From: Membranipora membranacea
Lineage: Eukaryota > Bryozoa > Gymnolaemata > Cheilostomatida > Membraniporidae
Assembly (NCBI GenBank): GCA_914767715.1
Contig: OU612067.1
Location: 18,977,001 to 19,041,000, forward strand
DNA length: 64,000 nt
Direction: 5' to 3'
Numbering within the stretch: the stretch's first letter is position 1; every line of letters starts with the position of its first letter. Positions 37,201-52,200 of this stretch are shown in pieces. The position numbers and the translations under genes were made by a program. The notes under the pieces are model-generated. The model was not told where the DNA came from. It worked only from the letters and a program-made list of their open reading frames with translations, and searched no databases.

Positions 37201-40200
37201 AATGTATATTTTTTGTGCCGCGTGTAATCACTGAATTGGATTCTGCTCGAACGAATCAGCATTATCTCATAGACTAGAACATTGTAAGTCTGTTGTTGAC
37301 AGTTTGTCCCTAGCAGTCAACTATGACCCCCAAATGAAGATTTTTCATCTAATTTTGAGTCAGCTGCGCCAGAAAATATTGCAGTGTTTTCAAAATTGCA
37401 AACAAAAAAAAAAGGGTGAAGGTCAATGCTACAATGGACGTGTGACTTTACCAAGTCCTTGAGTCTGTCAAAAGAACATATACTGTCCCAGATAAGGGAT
37501 CAGCAAGTGTAGTATTCATTACATAGACGCAGAGTGTTTGATCTTACAAGCAGTGAGTATGAACACTCACAGAACGAATGCACGCACACACAGAACATGC
37601 ATACACACAAAACGTACACACACACATCCAGAATGTATGTAAACACACGCACAGAATGTACATACATACGGACGGAACATACACCCACAGAACATACACA
37701 CACACAGAACATACACACACACAGAACACCCTTACACACAGAACATACACACACACAGAACATACACACACACAGAACATACACACACACAGAACGTACT
37801 TACACACAGAACATACACACACACAGAACATACACACATACAGAACGTATGTACAAACAGAACATGCACATACAAAACGTACATACGCACCGAACATACA
37901 CACAAAACGTACTTACACATAGAACTTACACACACACACACACCGAATGTACACACAGAACGTACACACACAGAACGTACACACCCAGAACGTACACACA
38001 CACAGAACGTACGCACCCAGAATGTACATACACACACACAGAACATACACACACAGAACATACACACACACAGAGCGTACACACACACAGAGCGTACTAT
38101 CACAGAACTTACATACACAGAATGTACTTACACACAGAGCATACACACACAGAGAGCGTACACACACACAGAACGTACACACACAGAGAACGTACTCAAA
38201 CACAGAGCGTACTCACACAGAACGTAAATACACAGAATGTACTTACACACACTGAATGTACACACACAGGACAGACACACACAGAACATACTCACACAGA
38301 ACGTACACACACACAGAACGTACGTACACACACCAACTGACCTGCAGTAGATGAAGTATCTGATTGTCCAGCGCTGACAGTCTGTGGACTTTTCTCTGAT
38401 TGTACTAAACTCTGTACTCCTACACTCTGATCAGTTACTGAAAAAGTATGGTGTGTGTGAACAGGACGACTAAACCACGACGGAATGAAGCTTAGCAAGA
38501 GTATGAAAAATCAATGAAAAAGTGAAAAATGAATCGAAACCATAGTTTGATTTCAGTGAATAATCATTTGAGAACCAAAAAAACATGACCATATTTTACC
38601 TTAGATCAAGTTTGATCCATTTTGCCAGCATTGGAGTTGCCCCCCCCCCCTCTACTGACACGCCACAGGGCAACTCCAATGCAGGCAAAATGGATCAAAA
38701 TATTATTCACCTCACTTCATGAACCAACGAGTAAATAATTCAAGTCAAGTTTCAACTTACGACTACTGGCTTAGGTAAGTATCACTTAACTGGGGTAATT
38801 TTACCTTGGGTTAGTTCTCCTGCTCGGCTGGGTGTGGAGCTCTGTTCTGATAGCTGTGACATACTGTGACCTTGACCTGGTTTCTCACCTTGACCTTCAC
38901 AATGACTGGACACATTATCATCACTGCTTATAGTCTGTAGTATGTCTTCTATGTTCTGAATGGTTTGGGAGTTTTCAGTTTCTGTTGATGAAGAGATCTC
39001 AGCTCTTGGTGTTTTAGACTGGTTTGAACCTTAAATAGACAAGGATACTAACCATGGAGCAGATCAAATCATGAGTTGATAGTTTTATTTGGATGCGTAA
39101 AGGGCCAGAACGCAAAACTTTATCATGTTGCGTAATCAACACTCCAGTTGTGGAAAGCCACATAATCCTGAAACTAAGAGGTCAGTATCAATCGTTAATA
39201 ACCCTCAAAGCGTTTTGGTGTAGATTGCCATTTTCACTGTCGACATCAGCATCAAGTTGTTTTGATCAAAATATTTCCCGGAATTTTGATTTCTACTAGT
39301 AGAGATCAAAATTGCAGGAAATATTTTGAACTTGAATTTTACATTGATGTATGCTATAGAGTGATATTCTTGTACAAAATAGACAACAGCTATACACTCA
39401 TCAGTAGCAGAAAAAATATAATTCATTCTACCCTCACCACTGCTCTGATCCGCTGCAGATTGCCTCTCATCAGATGATGGCGTCTCCCCAGCCTCTGCGG
39501 AAGGGGAGGTAAACTCTTCAGCTACATGCTCAGGTACAGATACAGGTACTCCTCTCCACTGGTGACTGATGTGTCGCATCTGTCGTGTCAGAGTGTCACC
39601 ACTAGGTGTCGACTCCTGACTGTCGGTACTATAGGAAGGAGCCGCCGCAGGAACAACAAAGTCATCTAAATGGGATATAAGCAGAGTCGTGAAAGTTCTG
39701 TACTTTGTTAACATTCACGGTAATGTTTTGGCTGGGAGGACTTAATTTTTGTATTATGTATTATTTTGCATTATATTATCTTTTGTCCAACATACTAGAA
39801 TCAAGCTCACACCATACTATTTTGTATATTCCCAATAGTTTGGTGCTTACAAAGCTCACATGATGATGAAAAGGGTAAAATTGTTTAACCAGACCTGCTG
39901 AATCTGAAGAGTAGAGATCTAGTATAGTAGGGCTCTGCTGATTGGCAATCAATCCCTGTGATGTCATACCTCCGTCAAGTGTCGTCAACTTTTCCTGTTC
40001 CAGAAATCTGTGAATGGGAGCAAAGTAATAACCACTTAGAGATAGTGGCGATGAAGGCTTCAGTGTTGGATTGATGGTAACAGCAAAAAAAGGATCAAAG
40101 GTACTCAAGTAGTGAGTAGGCTTTATTTTTCCTCCAATTATCTGAGATAGATGTACTGGAGTTAAAACAGGAAAAAATCATTAGAAATGGAAATAACACA

Positions 40201-43200
40201 CAATTGATTAGAATTTAATAAAGTTTGACGCACAAAATCATTCGAACACAACCTTAACGCCACACCGCATGCAGCACTCACTTTTGTCTATCTGCTCTCC
40301 TAGATTCGAGCTGCTGCAGTAACTGATTTAGAACTCTGATTCTCTCCCCATCTGGACTATTAGCTTCTACATCCGCTCCTGTATGCTCAACATCACCAGG
40401 GGTGGATATGATAGGGGCAGCACTTGTCATGAGAGTGGTGAAGCCGGATAAAGGAGGAGTTGGGGAATCTGATGATGTCACTGATTGTACCTGGTTACAG
40501 TGAATATAAACAAAAATAAAATTGAGCATCTTAATCGATGAAGTGCAATCAAATAAACATGGCCACCCTGCAGTAGCACATGTTGTTGTCACATGGGCGC
40601 ATAAAACAAAAAACAACCACATGACAAGGCTAATACTACAGTATATGAGGGAATTATACACTGAGAGCCAATTATGACAAATTGACCTCAATGACATAGC
40701 GCTCGAAGGATGTTGAATTTTGGGATTGAAGACAAAAAACATATGTTGATATTCGGAATAGTCGCGATTTAAATTATACAGCCCCTCCATTAATTAGATA
40801 TTATGTCTCATATTGGAATAAACACAATGTTTTAATTCATTACCTTTGATGAAGCTCGCTGTGGATCACAATCATCAGCGCTTGTTGATGTGCTAGATAA
40901 GTGGGTATCACTATTAGGCTGAGGACCCCTGATTGGCTGATGGTAATAGTGTTGATCTGTGATTGGCTCATTTGCAAAGTCTGTGATTGTGATTGGTGGA
41001 ACATCAACAGATGAGAGAGAAATTGAGCTCTGCTCAGCCAGAGATCTGCCAAAAAAAGTTCTGCAATATATTGAGTTATGGTTCCCTTGCTAAGCCTGGT
41101 TCTAAAATTTTCAAATTGGTCTAAATTCGCATGTAAAGAGTCAAAATTAAAGTAATCGTCAAAGCACTTAGCATACCTGCTATATTCCTTTCCTCTTGCG
41201 TTGGAATTCATGTTCATACTTGGGTACAAAGTCTCATCAAACGTGGTGATGTGAGTAGGCGTGTCCACTTCCTGTATCACACTGAGCTCATGGAGGTCAA
41301 GGTCATCCACTCCAGCCTTGGCTGTCACTGGTGGCCGTAGTGGTGTATCTCCTAAGACAAAAATGGAATAAAAGCTTATTTTGCAGCTAGTTCCATAGGA
41401 GCCAAAGTGTTTGTACTGATTGGCTGCTGGGAGGGAGAGAGCCAATCCGAGGTCCGAAGGTAATTTTCTGAAAATATTAGTCTAATAATACATTTATTGA
41501 ATGTGAAAGTAATTTTTTTTCACTTTTACAATCGCATCTCAGTAGGTACTTGCAGTGACCTGGCTTAGCATTGAAAACTTAGCAATATGTATTCAAAACG
41601 AACAATATGGTGTTGTTCAGGATGCTGCCTACATGATCACCATGTAATATCCCCTTCATTACATGGAAGAAATATTTACATCCGCTCAAATGGTAGAGTA
41701 CTGACATTGAAGATAATGAATGTGATATTCTGAGATAGTTTATAATTGGACTCACTACTTGGAGTACTTTGTCCTGACTGCTCCTCATCTAACTCTATAC
41801 ACAGACTATGTAGCGTATGTCTCAGACTATTCTGTGTATCGAGTAATTCTGTCTGAGATGTCGAGGGAGACAATAACTTCCTTTTCTGGTCCTGAATATC
41901 AGCCAGCTGTCGCCTCAGCTCTTCCTGTCTCCTTAAACAACAAACAGCCAGTTGTAGGAAAAGAAAAATCTCAACACAATATTCTCTGATAAGTAGAGTC
42001 AACAACTTAGATAGGGAGTCAACTTAGAAAGTCTACAATATGTTAGAAAGAGAGCTTGGACATGCAAGTCTTATATTATATGGACTGACTAACAAGCTGG
42101 AACTACATACCATCATGAGCATACAGAACCAGGATAGGGTCACTAACTTGTTAAATTCTTGTTGTTTAGCCATCATCTGCTGATGAAGTGGAGACCATTC
42201 AGAATCTATTTCATCCTGAGGTACAGAAGCACTAGACTGAGGAACTGCAGAAGTAGGCTCGGTTAGATGTATGCCGCTCCTAACTGGTGAGGTGTCAGAT
42301 GGACCAGAGGCTAAGGCTTCTGCCCAAGTCAATCCGCTTCCAGCAGACTTTGCGCTATGATAAAAAGAAAGGCTAACAATAAAATCACGTGTTCAGCAAT
42401 GTTACTCTATACAGTAAAGCTACTCGTGATTAGCCATGTTATTTTATAGTGGTCTGAGAAAAGGGCACTAAACCTAAGAAACAGTTGAGGAATTCGGTAT
42501 TTTTATCAGATTCAGATCCATCTTGCCAAAAAAAAACCATCAACATTTTGTAACAAAGACCATTGTGAAAAGCAGAACTCTGAATTGTGAACAAAGTTCT
42601 AGAAACAGCATCACTGCTTAACTAGAGTGCTCAAAGTCTGCTGTGGTTGACATCTGGATGCCACAGCTAGCAATCCACGCTAAGTTCTAGCACTAAAACT
42701 ACTGGATAACACAGGATTGTAGGAAAATTGACTGCAGGACACACAGACATTAAAATTCAACTTACTCTGTTTCTTTAGCAATGAATCTCCTTGTGACAGC
42801 GTGAAGTAATCTCTCTCTTTCATCTATAGACATGTAGGTAGGTTTTGATTGGCTGGAGGCTGATGATCGTGCTGGCTGAGCTTCTTGGGGATGGATATCA
42901 GACCTCGATTGATTATCAGCATTGTTGGAGATGTTCGGTCGGACAAAACGATCCAATTTTACAGACGACATCATATCCTGTAATCTTTCTAACCTTCTAG
43001 AATGTTCCTGTAGCTCTGATTGTAGCGCTGATGGCTCCTTAGGACCTATGAGTAGAGATATAACCCGGTCATAATCACATTATCAGGAGGCTAGACTCTC
43101 TCATTTTTAGGGCAGAAGGTAATGTTTATCATTACATCTTGCAGGGCAGCTCAAATTATAATATTAATGTTTTATTTTATAATTATTATCAAAAATTAGT

Positions 43201-46200
43201 ATTATTATTACAATATTATTATCATTTTACAGCGTAGTCGAGGTTACCTCCACAGATTTAATTTTAGGTACTGCATTTTAGGGCAGTGTCACTTTTAAAT
43301 TGTAACAATGGTTTCCAGTTCACAGCCAGTCAGGAGTAAAACTTTATTTGATGACATTGATTCAAATTGACTCTTTGCTTGAAACTTTGATATTATTGGC
43401 AGAAACATTTATCACGTATGAAAGACAGTATACTATTCGGAAATCAGGGAGGATGAAAACATTCCATGCCAGAATGTTTTAGACGAAAAGGAGGGCTAGT
43501 TCAGAGTGTATCTGTATGGAAAGTCTTGTAACATTCGGTCATATCAGCTTGTTCAGAAAACTGTACAACTACTCAGTTTATTGTCGTGCAGTGTTCTCGG
43601 TCCTGCTCTGGTTTGCCATATATGTAACAATGTGAACTAAGACGGAAGTAATTGAAAGCAAACATGTCAACAAGCATGGAAAGGTAACTCACATCAGAGG
43701 CAACTCCTAATGCTTACATTTAAGACCACAATAATAAATCTATTACATGAACATACAACTACACCAAGTTAGAACATAAAAGTTATTATTGCCACTGGCG
43801 ACAGTCTCTGTTGTATTTATCCTCAAACTTCTGTTCTCCTTGTATGAGGGTAAGTAAGCTCACATGTCTAACTTACTTAACAATATCTCTGTACTACAAA
43901 CTAAGATGTTCATTTTTGGTGGTCTAGAGGCTCATGAGTCCATGAGTGACTCATTTGGGATTGTTGCATGTTGCAGATCTAACAAAATATTCGATTTATA
44001 TACTTGGATGTCCATGTACAGCAGTTGAAAAGCTCAGAGTTACCATACTCTGGATTATGTTACAGAATGAAAATAATCTGAGATGGCATACAACATTGCG
44101 TTAAGATGCTCCTAGAGCTTTTAAAAAATCAGAAACGAAGTGACTATTGGCAATGCATTCAACACTTCCGATTTCTATTCCACTTTTACTCTTTTTTTTG
44201 GGTACTTTTTCTGTCACTACACAACAAATGATCAAATATGACCATAATGTAGAATTTTTAGAGAAAAAAAAAGTGTAGTACACCAGGATTGATGTGAACT
44301 TGAATTTTGTTATGTTGATTTCAGAAAAAAAAGAACATAAGAGACAAGTAAATGTATGTAAGGGGATGATAGTCGGCGTCAAAGAGGGAGAAAAAGTGAA
44401 ACAGATTAATCTCACTAATATAATTAAGGAAAGAGACATGGAGATAACAACACTGAAGCTGTGAGTTCTGTGTGCGCCTATCAATAATACTAATTTAAGA
44501 TGATCCATGAAATATTCAATAGAACTCAAATTGATGTTTTATAGTTTTTAAATCAGATAACTTTTAGCCACATTTATACTCTGAAATTAAAAGGACCACA
44601 ATTATTACCACATAGCGACTGACTCTCATGTACAAACACAGTCTGGTTTTGGGACATAGTTTACATTCATTGTTCTTTTGTTTTTTTACTGCATGCAGGG
44701 CTTTTCCATTGTTGTATAATTTGAGAAGACATACAGTTTTATATACAGATTAATGGTAACTAAGCAATCTAATAAAGTATACTGGTACCTTATATTACTT
44801 TTCACTTGAACAGAAATTTCATTGCAGAAAAAAGACGGATGGACTAGAAGAAATATCAGAGGAGTAAGTTCACAATCAACAACCATTTCAAGGGCAGTTA
44901 TAACCATATTACCCTTATTTCAGTTATCAAAAGTAATTGGAGTTGCCTTGTTTATAGTCAATGAGGAGATAACTTTCAAGTCCGGAATCCCATTCAGTTA
45001 TTTCCATATACTTATTATTATGAAGTGTATGCAAATATGCAATTATTTGTTATTTATATTACTTTTCACTTGAACAGAAATTTTCGTTGCAGAAAGAAGA
45101 CGAATGGACTAGAAGAAATATCAGAGGGATAAGTTCACAATCAACAACCATTGTAAGGGCGGATATTACCATATTACCCTTATTTCAGATATCAAAAGTA
45201 ATGGGAGTTGTGTCGTTTATATTCAATGAGGAGATAACTTTCAAGTCCGGAATCCCATTCAGTTATTTCCATCAGGGAGAATTCTCCCTGTTTCCATATA
45301 CTTATTATGAAGTGTTTGATTTTTTTATAAAAATAAAAAAGGAAAAATCTGATATAAATCATATCTGCCCTCATTATAAAGCCTCAACTGATGCTTCAGT
45401 GTGATTTGGTCGCTTTACCAACAACAGTGATGCAAAACATGTACATGACCATTACAAGATATGCTAAGGAGATCGGAGAAATGAGTAGATGATATCACGA
45501 CATGACGAAGCTAACAAGACTAGGATGGAGTTTGGTTGGTTTCTAATGTAACTGGCACAAGGTGGGCTGCATAAAGAGACACACATACTGCAACATGACA
45601 TATTTTAATGCTTTGAATAAAGAAAGATCTATATACTAACTAGTTTACTTATTCGCCTGGTTTAACAAAAAGTCATAATTTTTCCAAATCATTGCAGATA
45701 AAAATAGGATCGACAGAGATGGCAGTAAGGAGGATTAAAGAGAAAGTGAGAGATTTAGTGAAACAGCAGACAAATACAGAGGTAGAGGTAAGTCATCAAC
45801 TCCCGATATTTGACAGAACGTGACTGATTGAAATAAAGGGATGAACATTTATCCTGACCTTATGAGTTGCCTCCTTTTCTAAATTTCCATATCTTGTGAT
45901 TGAGGACAACAGGGACTCGTAGGTACAATAAATTATTATTATTTTGATGCAGAGTTCGATAAAAAGAAACAACGGTAGCGGGCGCTGAAGAATCGAAGAA
46001 GGAGGAAGAGGTGACCGGGGATGGAGCCAGATATAAGGAAGAAGATTCAAAGTAAAGCAAGGTACTGTACCAAATTCATGTTTATGGTTGAGGCTGATAA
46101 TGATGGTAACACAAACTGTCTTAATTGTCTTGCTGTTACCTTTAAGAGGCAAATAAGACAATTTTTACTTCCAAAAGAATCACATAAAAAAATACTTCCA

Positions 46201-49200
46201 ATGCCTCAAAAAAGATAAAACAGGCTCATCAAATGACCTTCATAACAGAGGATTTTATTGCAGTCTCAGGCATTAAAAAAAGGCTAAGATTTCAACATTT
46301 TGTAGTTCAGGTACCTCAATTCAGGTAAACGATTTTACAAAAAAAAAGAGTAGCCGGTTAGGGTGGACAACAATCCCTTCACCAGCATCAGGCGGGGCAT
46401 GTTGAATAGGACGGTCATATACTGGTTAAAAAAGAAATAAAAAATAAGATCCCTTGGCTTCCATGCAACCAACTTTGTTAGCTTGGAATCCAATATACAC
46501 ACTTGCTGGTACCCTTTATGAAACCAATAAGACAATGTTTGAATAAAATCAAAATCGATTTTTCAACTCCAACAGCCTAAAAAAGATAAGATGGGCTGAT
46601 CAAGTGAGCCTCATAACAAAGGGATTTATTGAAGTCCCAAGGAGTCAGAACAGTTCTAGGATTCAACATCTTGGAGTTAAAGTACCTCGATCTGGATAGA
46701 TTTTGCCACCAAATTAATCTACCGCTTTATCATTAGTGTGGCAGAGCTGCACTTCAAGCTACATGGCCTGTTAGCTTGTGCATAAAACCTGATACAGACT
46801 TTGCACATGCAGATCTGTTGCATGTTAACTTTGTTAGCTTGAAATGCATTGGGGGGGGGAGGCCATGATGGCAACGTTTATCTCCAGAAAAAATCTTTGA
46901 ATTCTTCCCACGCGAAGCCTCAAAAAAGATAGGATGGACTGATCAATAGTGACCAAGTGCTTGAAATGGTTTTAGCAGACCTGCAGCATTACATAGCGTC
47001 CCCACAGGACCCGGGACTTAGAATGACACACCAGGGCTGCCTGACAACATCGACTAGTTATTCACCAGAATGGTATGTTACACAGGAAGTGACTCAGGAC
47101 CACCAGTAGCAGCAGAGGGTGGAAATAGAAGGCACTGTGAAGATAATATCTAATGACTGGCAAAAAGGGACTGTGGAGAAAGAAGTTGAAGTGAGTACAG
47201 GTATAGGTAATTTGGTTATTGGTTATAAATTTCCTGATGAATAGATTATATTGCAGTCTTTTTTCTCTGCATGCTTTCAACATAACATTTATTCCTAATT
47301 AAAACTGGTATTTACAGATAGAAAATGGAAAGAGTGGACAAAAGGTTGGTGAAGAACGGAGAGATGTCACCAGTTTGGAGACTCCAGCAGATGAGATGCA
47401 CAAGCCTCAAGATGAGATGCACAAACATAATAAATTACTAACATGGTTGTGAATGGATGAATGCTCAGCCTTTACAGAAAGTGATGTGATATTATAATCA
47501 TACAGATGCGATGTTTTGAGAAATTCGGATAGATATAGGAGTTATATACTGATGGCAGATCAACATATGGTGGAAAGAGTGGAAAGAGTAGGGAGCAAAA
47601 AGAAGGGTGAAGACACACTGAACTCAACTGGTCACCAAATGATGATAAGCTTCGTTTTCACTTCCTAAGATTTAGCTCTCTAAAGAGTTATGATAATGGT
47701 CACTTGATGAATCGTATAACAATAAGACATAGCAATGCTAGACGAACCCTAAAAAAGGTCATTACTGTAAAATTACGTTCTTTATTCAACTTTTACTTCG
47801 GATCAAGTTGAGGCTATTGGGTGTGAGCTGGTCGGGAGGAAGAAGAGAAAAAGATTGAGAGATACTTTAATTATGTGCTATAAACTAGACACTAACTGTG
47901 GTGGACAAGGACCGATTACTGCCTAGGTATCGCTCCATATACAAAAACCTGAACACTTGATTAATAATGTAACCTACCTCTAGAAGCTGCGCCTTCAAAG
48001 TTTCCATCCTGAGTCTTCTTTCTATTCTCTGAACTGTGACTATCTAGCGGAGCTCTCATCAGCCTTTCCCTCTCCTCAACGGACACAAACATGTTCCCCG
48101 CAGTGCCTCTGGTTAGAGGTGGGATCTCAGGCTGTGTAGCCTCAGTCCTCATGTATTTAACTGTAGGGAAGGGCTGTCCATGCAATGTATCTCCATCATA
48201 CTCGTCTGCAAACAGAATACAAATTTTTTTGAACCTTTATGTCAAATAACATCACAGATGTGAGAAATACTGGACTAACACACATTCAAACTACCTCAAT
48301 GAATAGTCCAGTATTCCTCACATCTGGAATGATTTTTGAGCTCTCACACATCAAAATAACAGCATAAAAAAAATAAATTTCCACGCCAAATAGACAGAGG
48401 GTATTTCTTAGTTATCAAAAAGATAAATTCAGGATAAATTCTACTATTTGAGCATGAACCTCTGGATGACTCGGGTGCAGATATTCTTGACGGTATTTCT
48501 CCTCTTGCTAGCATCTCTCTATCTGTGACTGTCACATATCCTGTTGGGCGTGGCCTATCAATCACATGGTCATCTCCAGCAGTCACATGACTAGCACCAG
48601 GCTCCGCCCTATAGTCAGGTGGTACAAAGTACATGTTTTGTCGCGCCTCAGCGACCTGTGACTGGTTAGCCATCTGATTGGATGGCTCCTGCTCGAGTCT
48701 GAATGGTTGATGAGACTGTTGAAGACAACTTTGGTTGGCAGTATTTTCTAGTCTGCTGTCCATCTCATAACCTTTGAATAAGAGTTAATGGTTATAGAAA
48801 ATGCACTTTGTTACAATTTGAAAATCAGTAACAGGTACTTTGATCTCATTGGCCTATTAGCCTAAATCATGCTGACTCTCATAATGATAGACATGACTCA
48901 TGTCTATGCTCCTAATGTTGTTAGTACCAGGTTTGAGGGCTACGTCAGCATTGACGGACTCAAAACCTTATTCCAATATATCTCATATTATATGTTTGAA
49001 TATTTAGTTTTCAGTTCTGCCACTGGTTGGTTATTTTGTATGCCACCTCAATTTTCACAAATTGGAAAGATCTTTGTCCAAGTTTTGAGAAATCGTTCCC
49101 ATGTTACTGTGAGCCACAAATAGAGAAATCAGTTTCTTATAAACAAAATACAGGATAAGGGTTTCCATAGACTTATTAATACTATTAAGTCAATGGGGTC

Positions 49201-52200
49201 TTTCCATCATGTTACCCTCTTCGGTCACAGTTCATAAAATCCTGTGTCACTACTCATATTTTTGTTTCGAAATACAGCAAAAAAATCAAATCGATGCAGT
49301 CTACACTGTGTGCCAAATGGCCTGATACTATGGTTTTTTTGTCTCACCTCTCTCAGAGCTGGTGATCTGGTTTAGTTTATGTTTGATACTCTCACCAAGT
49401 GATGATTTCTGTCTCAGATACCAGTCCCATGTTGATTCTCCTGGTCTTCTAGCTTGAGTATCAGTGGATCTCGCCGACCTACCAATAACAAGTTAAATTT
49501 TCATGAACAAAATTTCAATAACTATCAGCAGTTTTGAGTTCGAATTGAAATCACAGCTCTGGACTCAATTAAATGAAAGGCTTGAGTTTAAAAATATCCA
49601 ACATTTATCAAAATACCCAAAAGTTTAAGATCAGAAATCACCTGTCCAGAGATAAAGAGTTTCGGTTAGCAGGACAATCGAAATGTGGTACAGTACTGTC
49701 TGTTAGATCATAAGCCTCCGCCTCCAGACTCTCCTGATTGGTCAGTTTTCTCTCTAATCTATCAGCTAGCTGCTCCTCTTTGTCTAGTAACGATTTCTCC
49801 GACTGTCAACAACAAAAGGTTTATGAGTATAATAAGATTGCACAGAAGCAGGCACCTCAGGAAATTAGCTCTTCCGTCCAATACATAAAAAGGAAAAAGT
49901 GTCTTATGAATCACCACCCTCTGCAGGAGGAGTAAAGTTTATCAAAATTGTTTGTCATTTTTGCGGCCTGTGGAATGTCAATTCAAATAAAAAGAGTTGA
50001 AAAACCTAATAATGTGCTCCAATGCAAATTATTCTGCTGGCAAAAACAATCTGTTGAAGCGTTCATTGGGAGTTATCTACCTTGATGATAGACAGCATCC
50101 CCCTGCTGCTCTGCAGTGTCTCAGGACTAATCTGTATACCGACGGACTTTTATATATAGATTACCTTGAGAGTTTGCAGTTCACCGATCTGTGTCTCCAA
50201 TGATTTCATATATTCCATCAGTTTCTTCCTCTGTTTCTCTATAAACTGAGAACTTGTGGTTGTGTCCCCCTCACTGCTTGTAACTCTACACAGAAGATAA
50301 ATAAGTTTGTGACACACAGATAACAAACACAAACATGACAGATGACCTGAGAGGTTATCTATTACCCAAGCCAAGCATCTTGGCCTGATGCTTTAGATAT
50401 GTATTAGAGCAAAAGTTTGAGTTACCCCCTCCCCCCTCGACCAGGTAAGACACTGGGTCTGGTTTGGTGGGTTTCCAGCTCAAATCAATCCCCTCTCGGA
50501 TGAACCAAACCAGCAAAAATGGAACTCGAGTGGCAGCAGTAAGATCATCAATTTCTTTATTTAATTTATTATTTAAACGTAATTTTTTTGGTTTATCTTT
50601 TTCATCATTTTGATTGAAATTTTTTCCCCCCTTTTTTTTCTCAATGGCTGATTTTGCAAAACATTGTCATCGAATGAAACTTATGCCAATAAAGTGTAAA
50701 AAAAATATAATTGTCTTTTTAATATTATTACCTGGTCTGACTGATGGTCTCATTAGTAGATTGATTACTGGTAGCTTCCTCGCTATATGTGACCTCATAT
50801 ACTTGTTCTAGACTCTGATTGGACGTCGTCTCATTACTAGTCTTAGCCTCGATGTCAACAACAGCAGGTAAAACTATCACATCATCAGTCTTGCCACCCT
50901 GTGAGATAATGAGAACAAATTAGTATGGAGCAGCCGTGGGCAAAGTGCCTTAAATCTATTCAATAGCTTCTAGATCTTTCTTCGTTGTTCTCGGCTCATA
51001 TAATCGGGGCAATTGTCATATTGTCAAATATCATAAACATTATCAATCTGGGCAAAAGATTGTGTTCTGTAATATTTTAATTTCATTTTTCAACATAAAT
51101 GGCTCGATGAAACATCATATGGACAGGAGAAAACCTTTGGCTGGATTGGAGTAGAAAAACTTAATGGCTGATTCGGAGTTTTCAGGTTTCCCAGACATCT
51201 GGGCATCACATTTTAATTATATCAAGTTACCTTTCCATGCGAGTGAGATGCGTATAGACTAACCAACTTAATATAAATCTTTGATGAAATGAATATACTA
51301 CCCACACACCTGATGACGTCCTGTTTGGACTTGGTCAGCTGGTAGAGCCACATCCTCATCATCCTGACCTTCGACCTCCTCGCTGACCCACTGCTCCTTT
51401 TGATTGGCTATTCTCTTCATCATTTTGTTTAGTACCTTTCAAAGAAAGCAGCAAGTAACATGCAGAAATATACTGGTACTGAGATTTGAGACACTTTTGT
51501 AAGGAGTTTTTTTACAGAATTTGAATGAAAATGAATATGAATATGAAAAGTCTATGGCCTCGGTAGGAATTTCAAACTCACAAAATTCAATATCAAAAAA
51601 TTAAAAACAATCATTATCACAATCATATTATTAAGAAGAATAATGTGCTGCATCTAAATTTAGCAAGTTTCTTACGATTGAACTTGGCAATTATTCTAAT
51701 GAATGTTCTTCTGAAAGCTGTTTCAACTCCTATTGTATCATGCAGTGGATTGAGGCTTTGAAGCTTGGACATGTAGGTAAGTAGCTGCCCTGTCACGCGG
51801 CTACTTTTTTGTTACTCCCAAAACCGCGTGACAAAGCTAGGTATGTAGGTCTTATAGGAACCATAGTACTCACGGCTTTCCTCTTTTTCTCACTGCCAGT
51901 GGCCTCAGTGTAATCGCATGTAGCCTCAGAGGTAGTGACTGGTGTGATATTAGTGACATTCTGGAACGGGACGCGTCCTCTGACAGAGTCACCATCTCGT
52001 ACTCTGCTGATAGGAGGACGTGGTTCTGAGTCTGAGGGACTAGATGTACTAGTAGCTTCAGTTACTGTCGGTGTGAGGTCATAGTTCAGAGGTGGAGCAT
52101 TGGCTGAAACAAAGCAAATATACCTCATATGAATCGAAGTCAAAAAACCTTTATGAAATCCAACACCATTTAGCTTAAAATTTGACAGGCTTAGAAACAT

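Noticed and set aside
37534-38340. 268-codon plus-strand ORF rich in His, Thr, Gln, Asn, and overlapping minus-strand Cys/Val ORFs
   Set aside because: These are the translated minisatellite. All frames stay open because the unit lacks stops, and no gene-like features exist.
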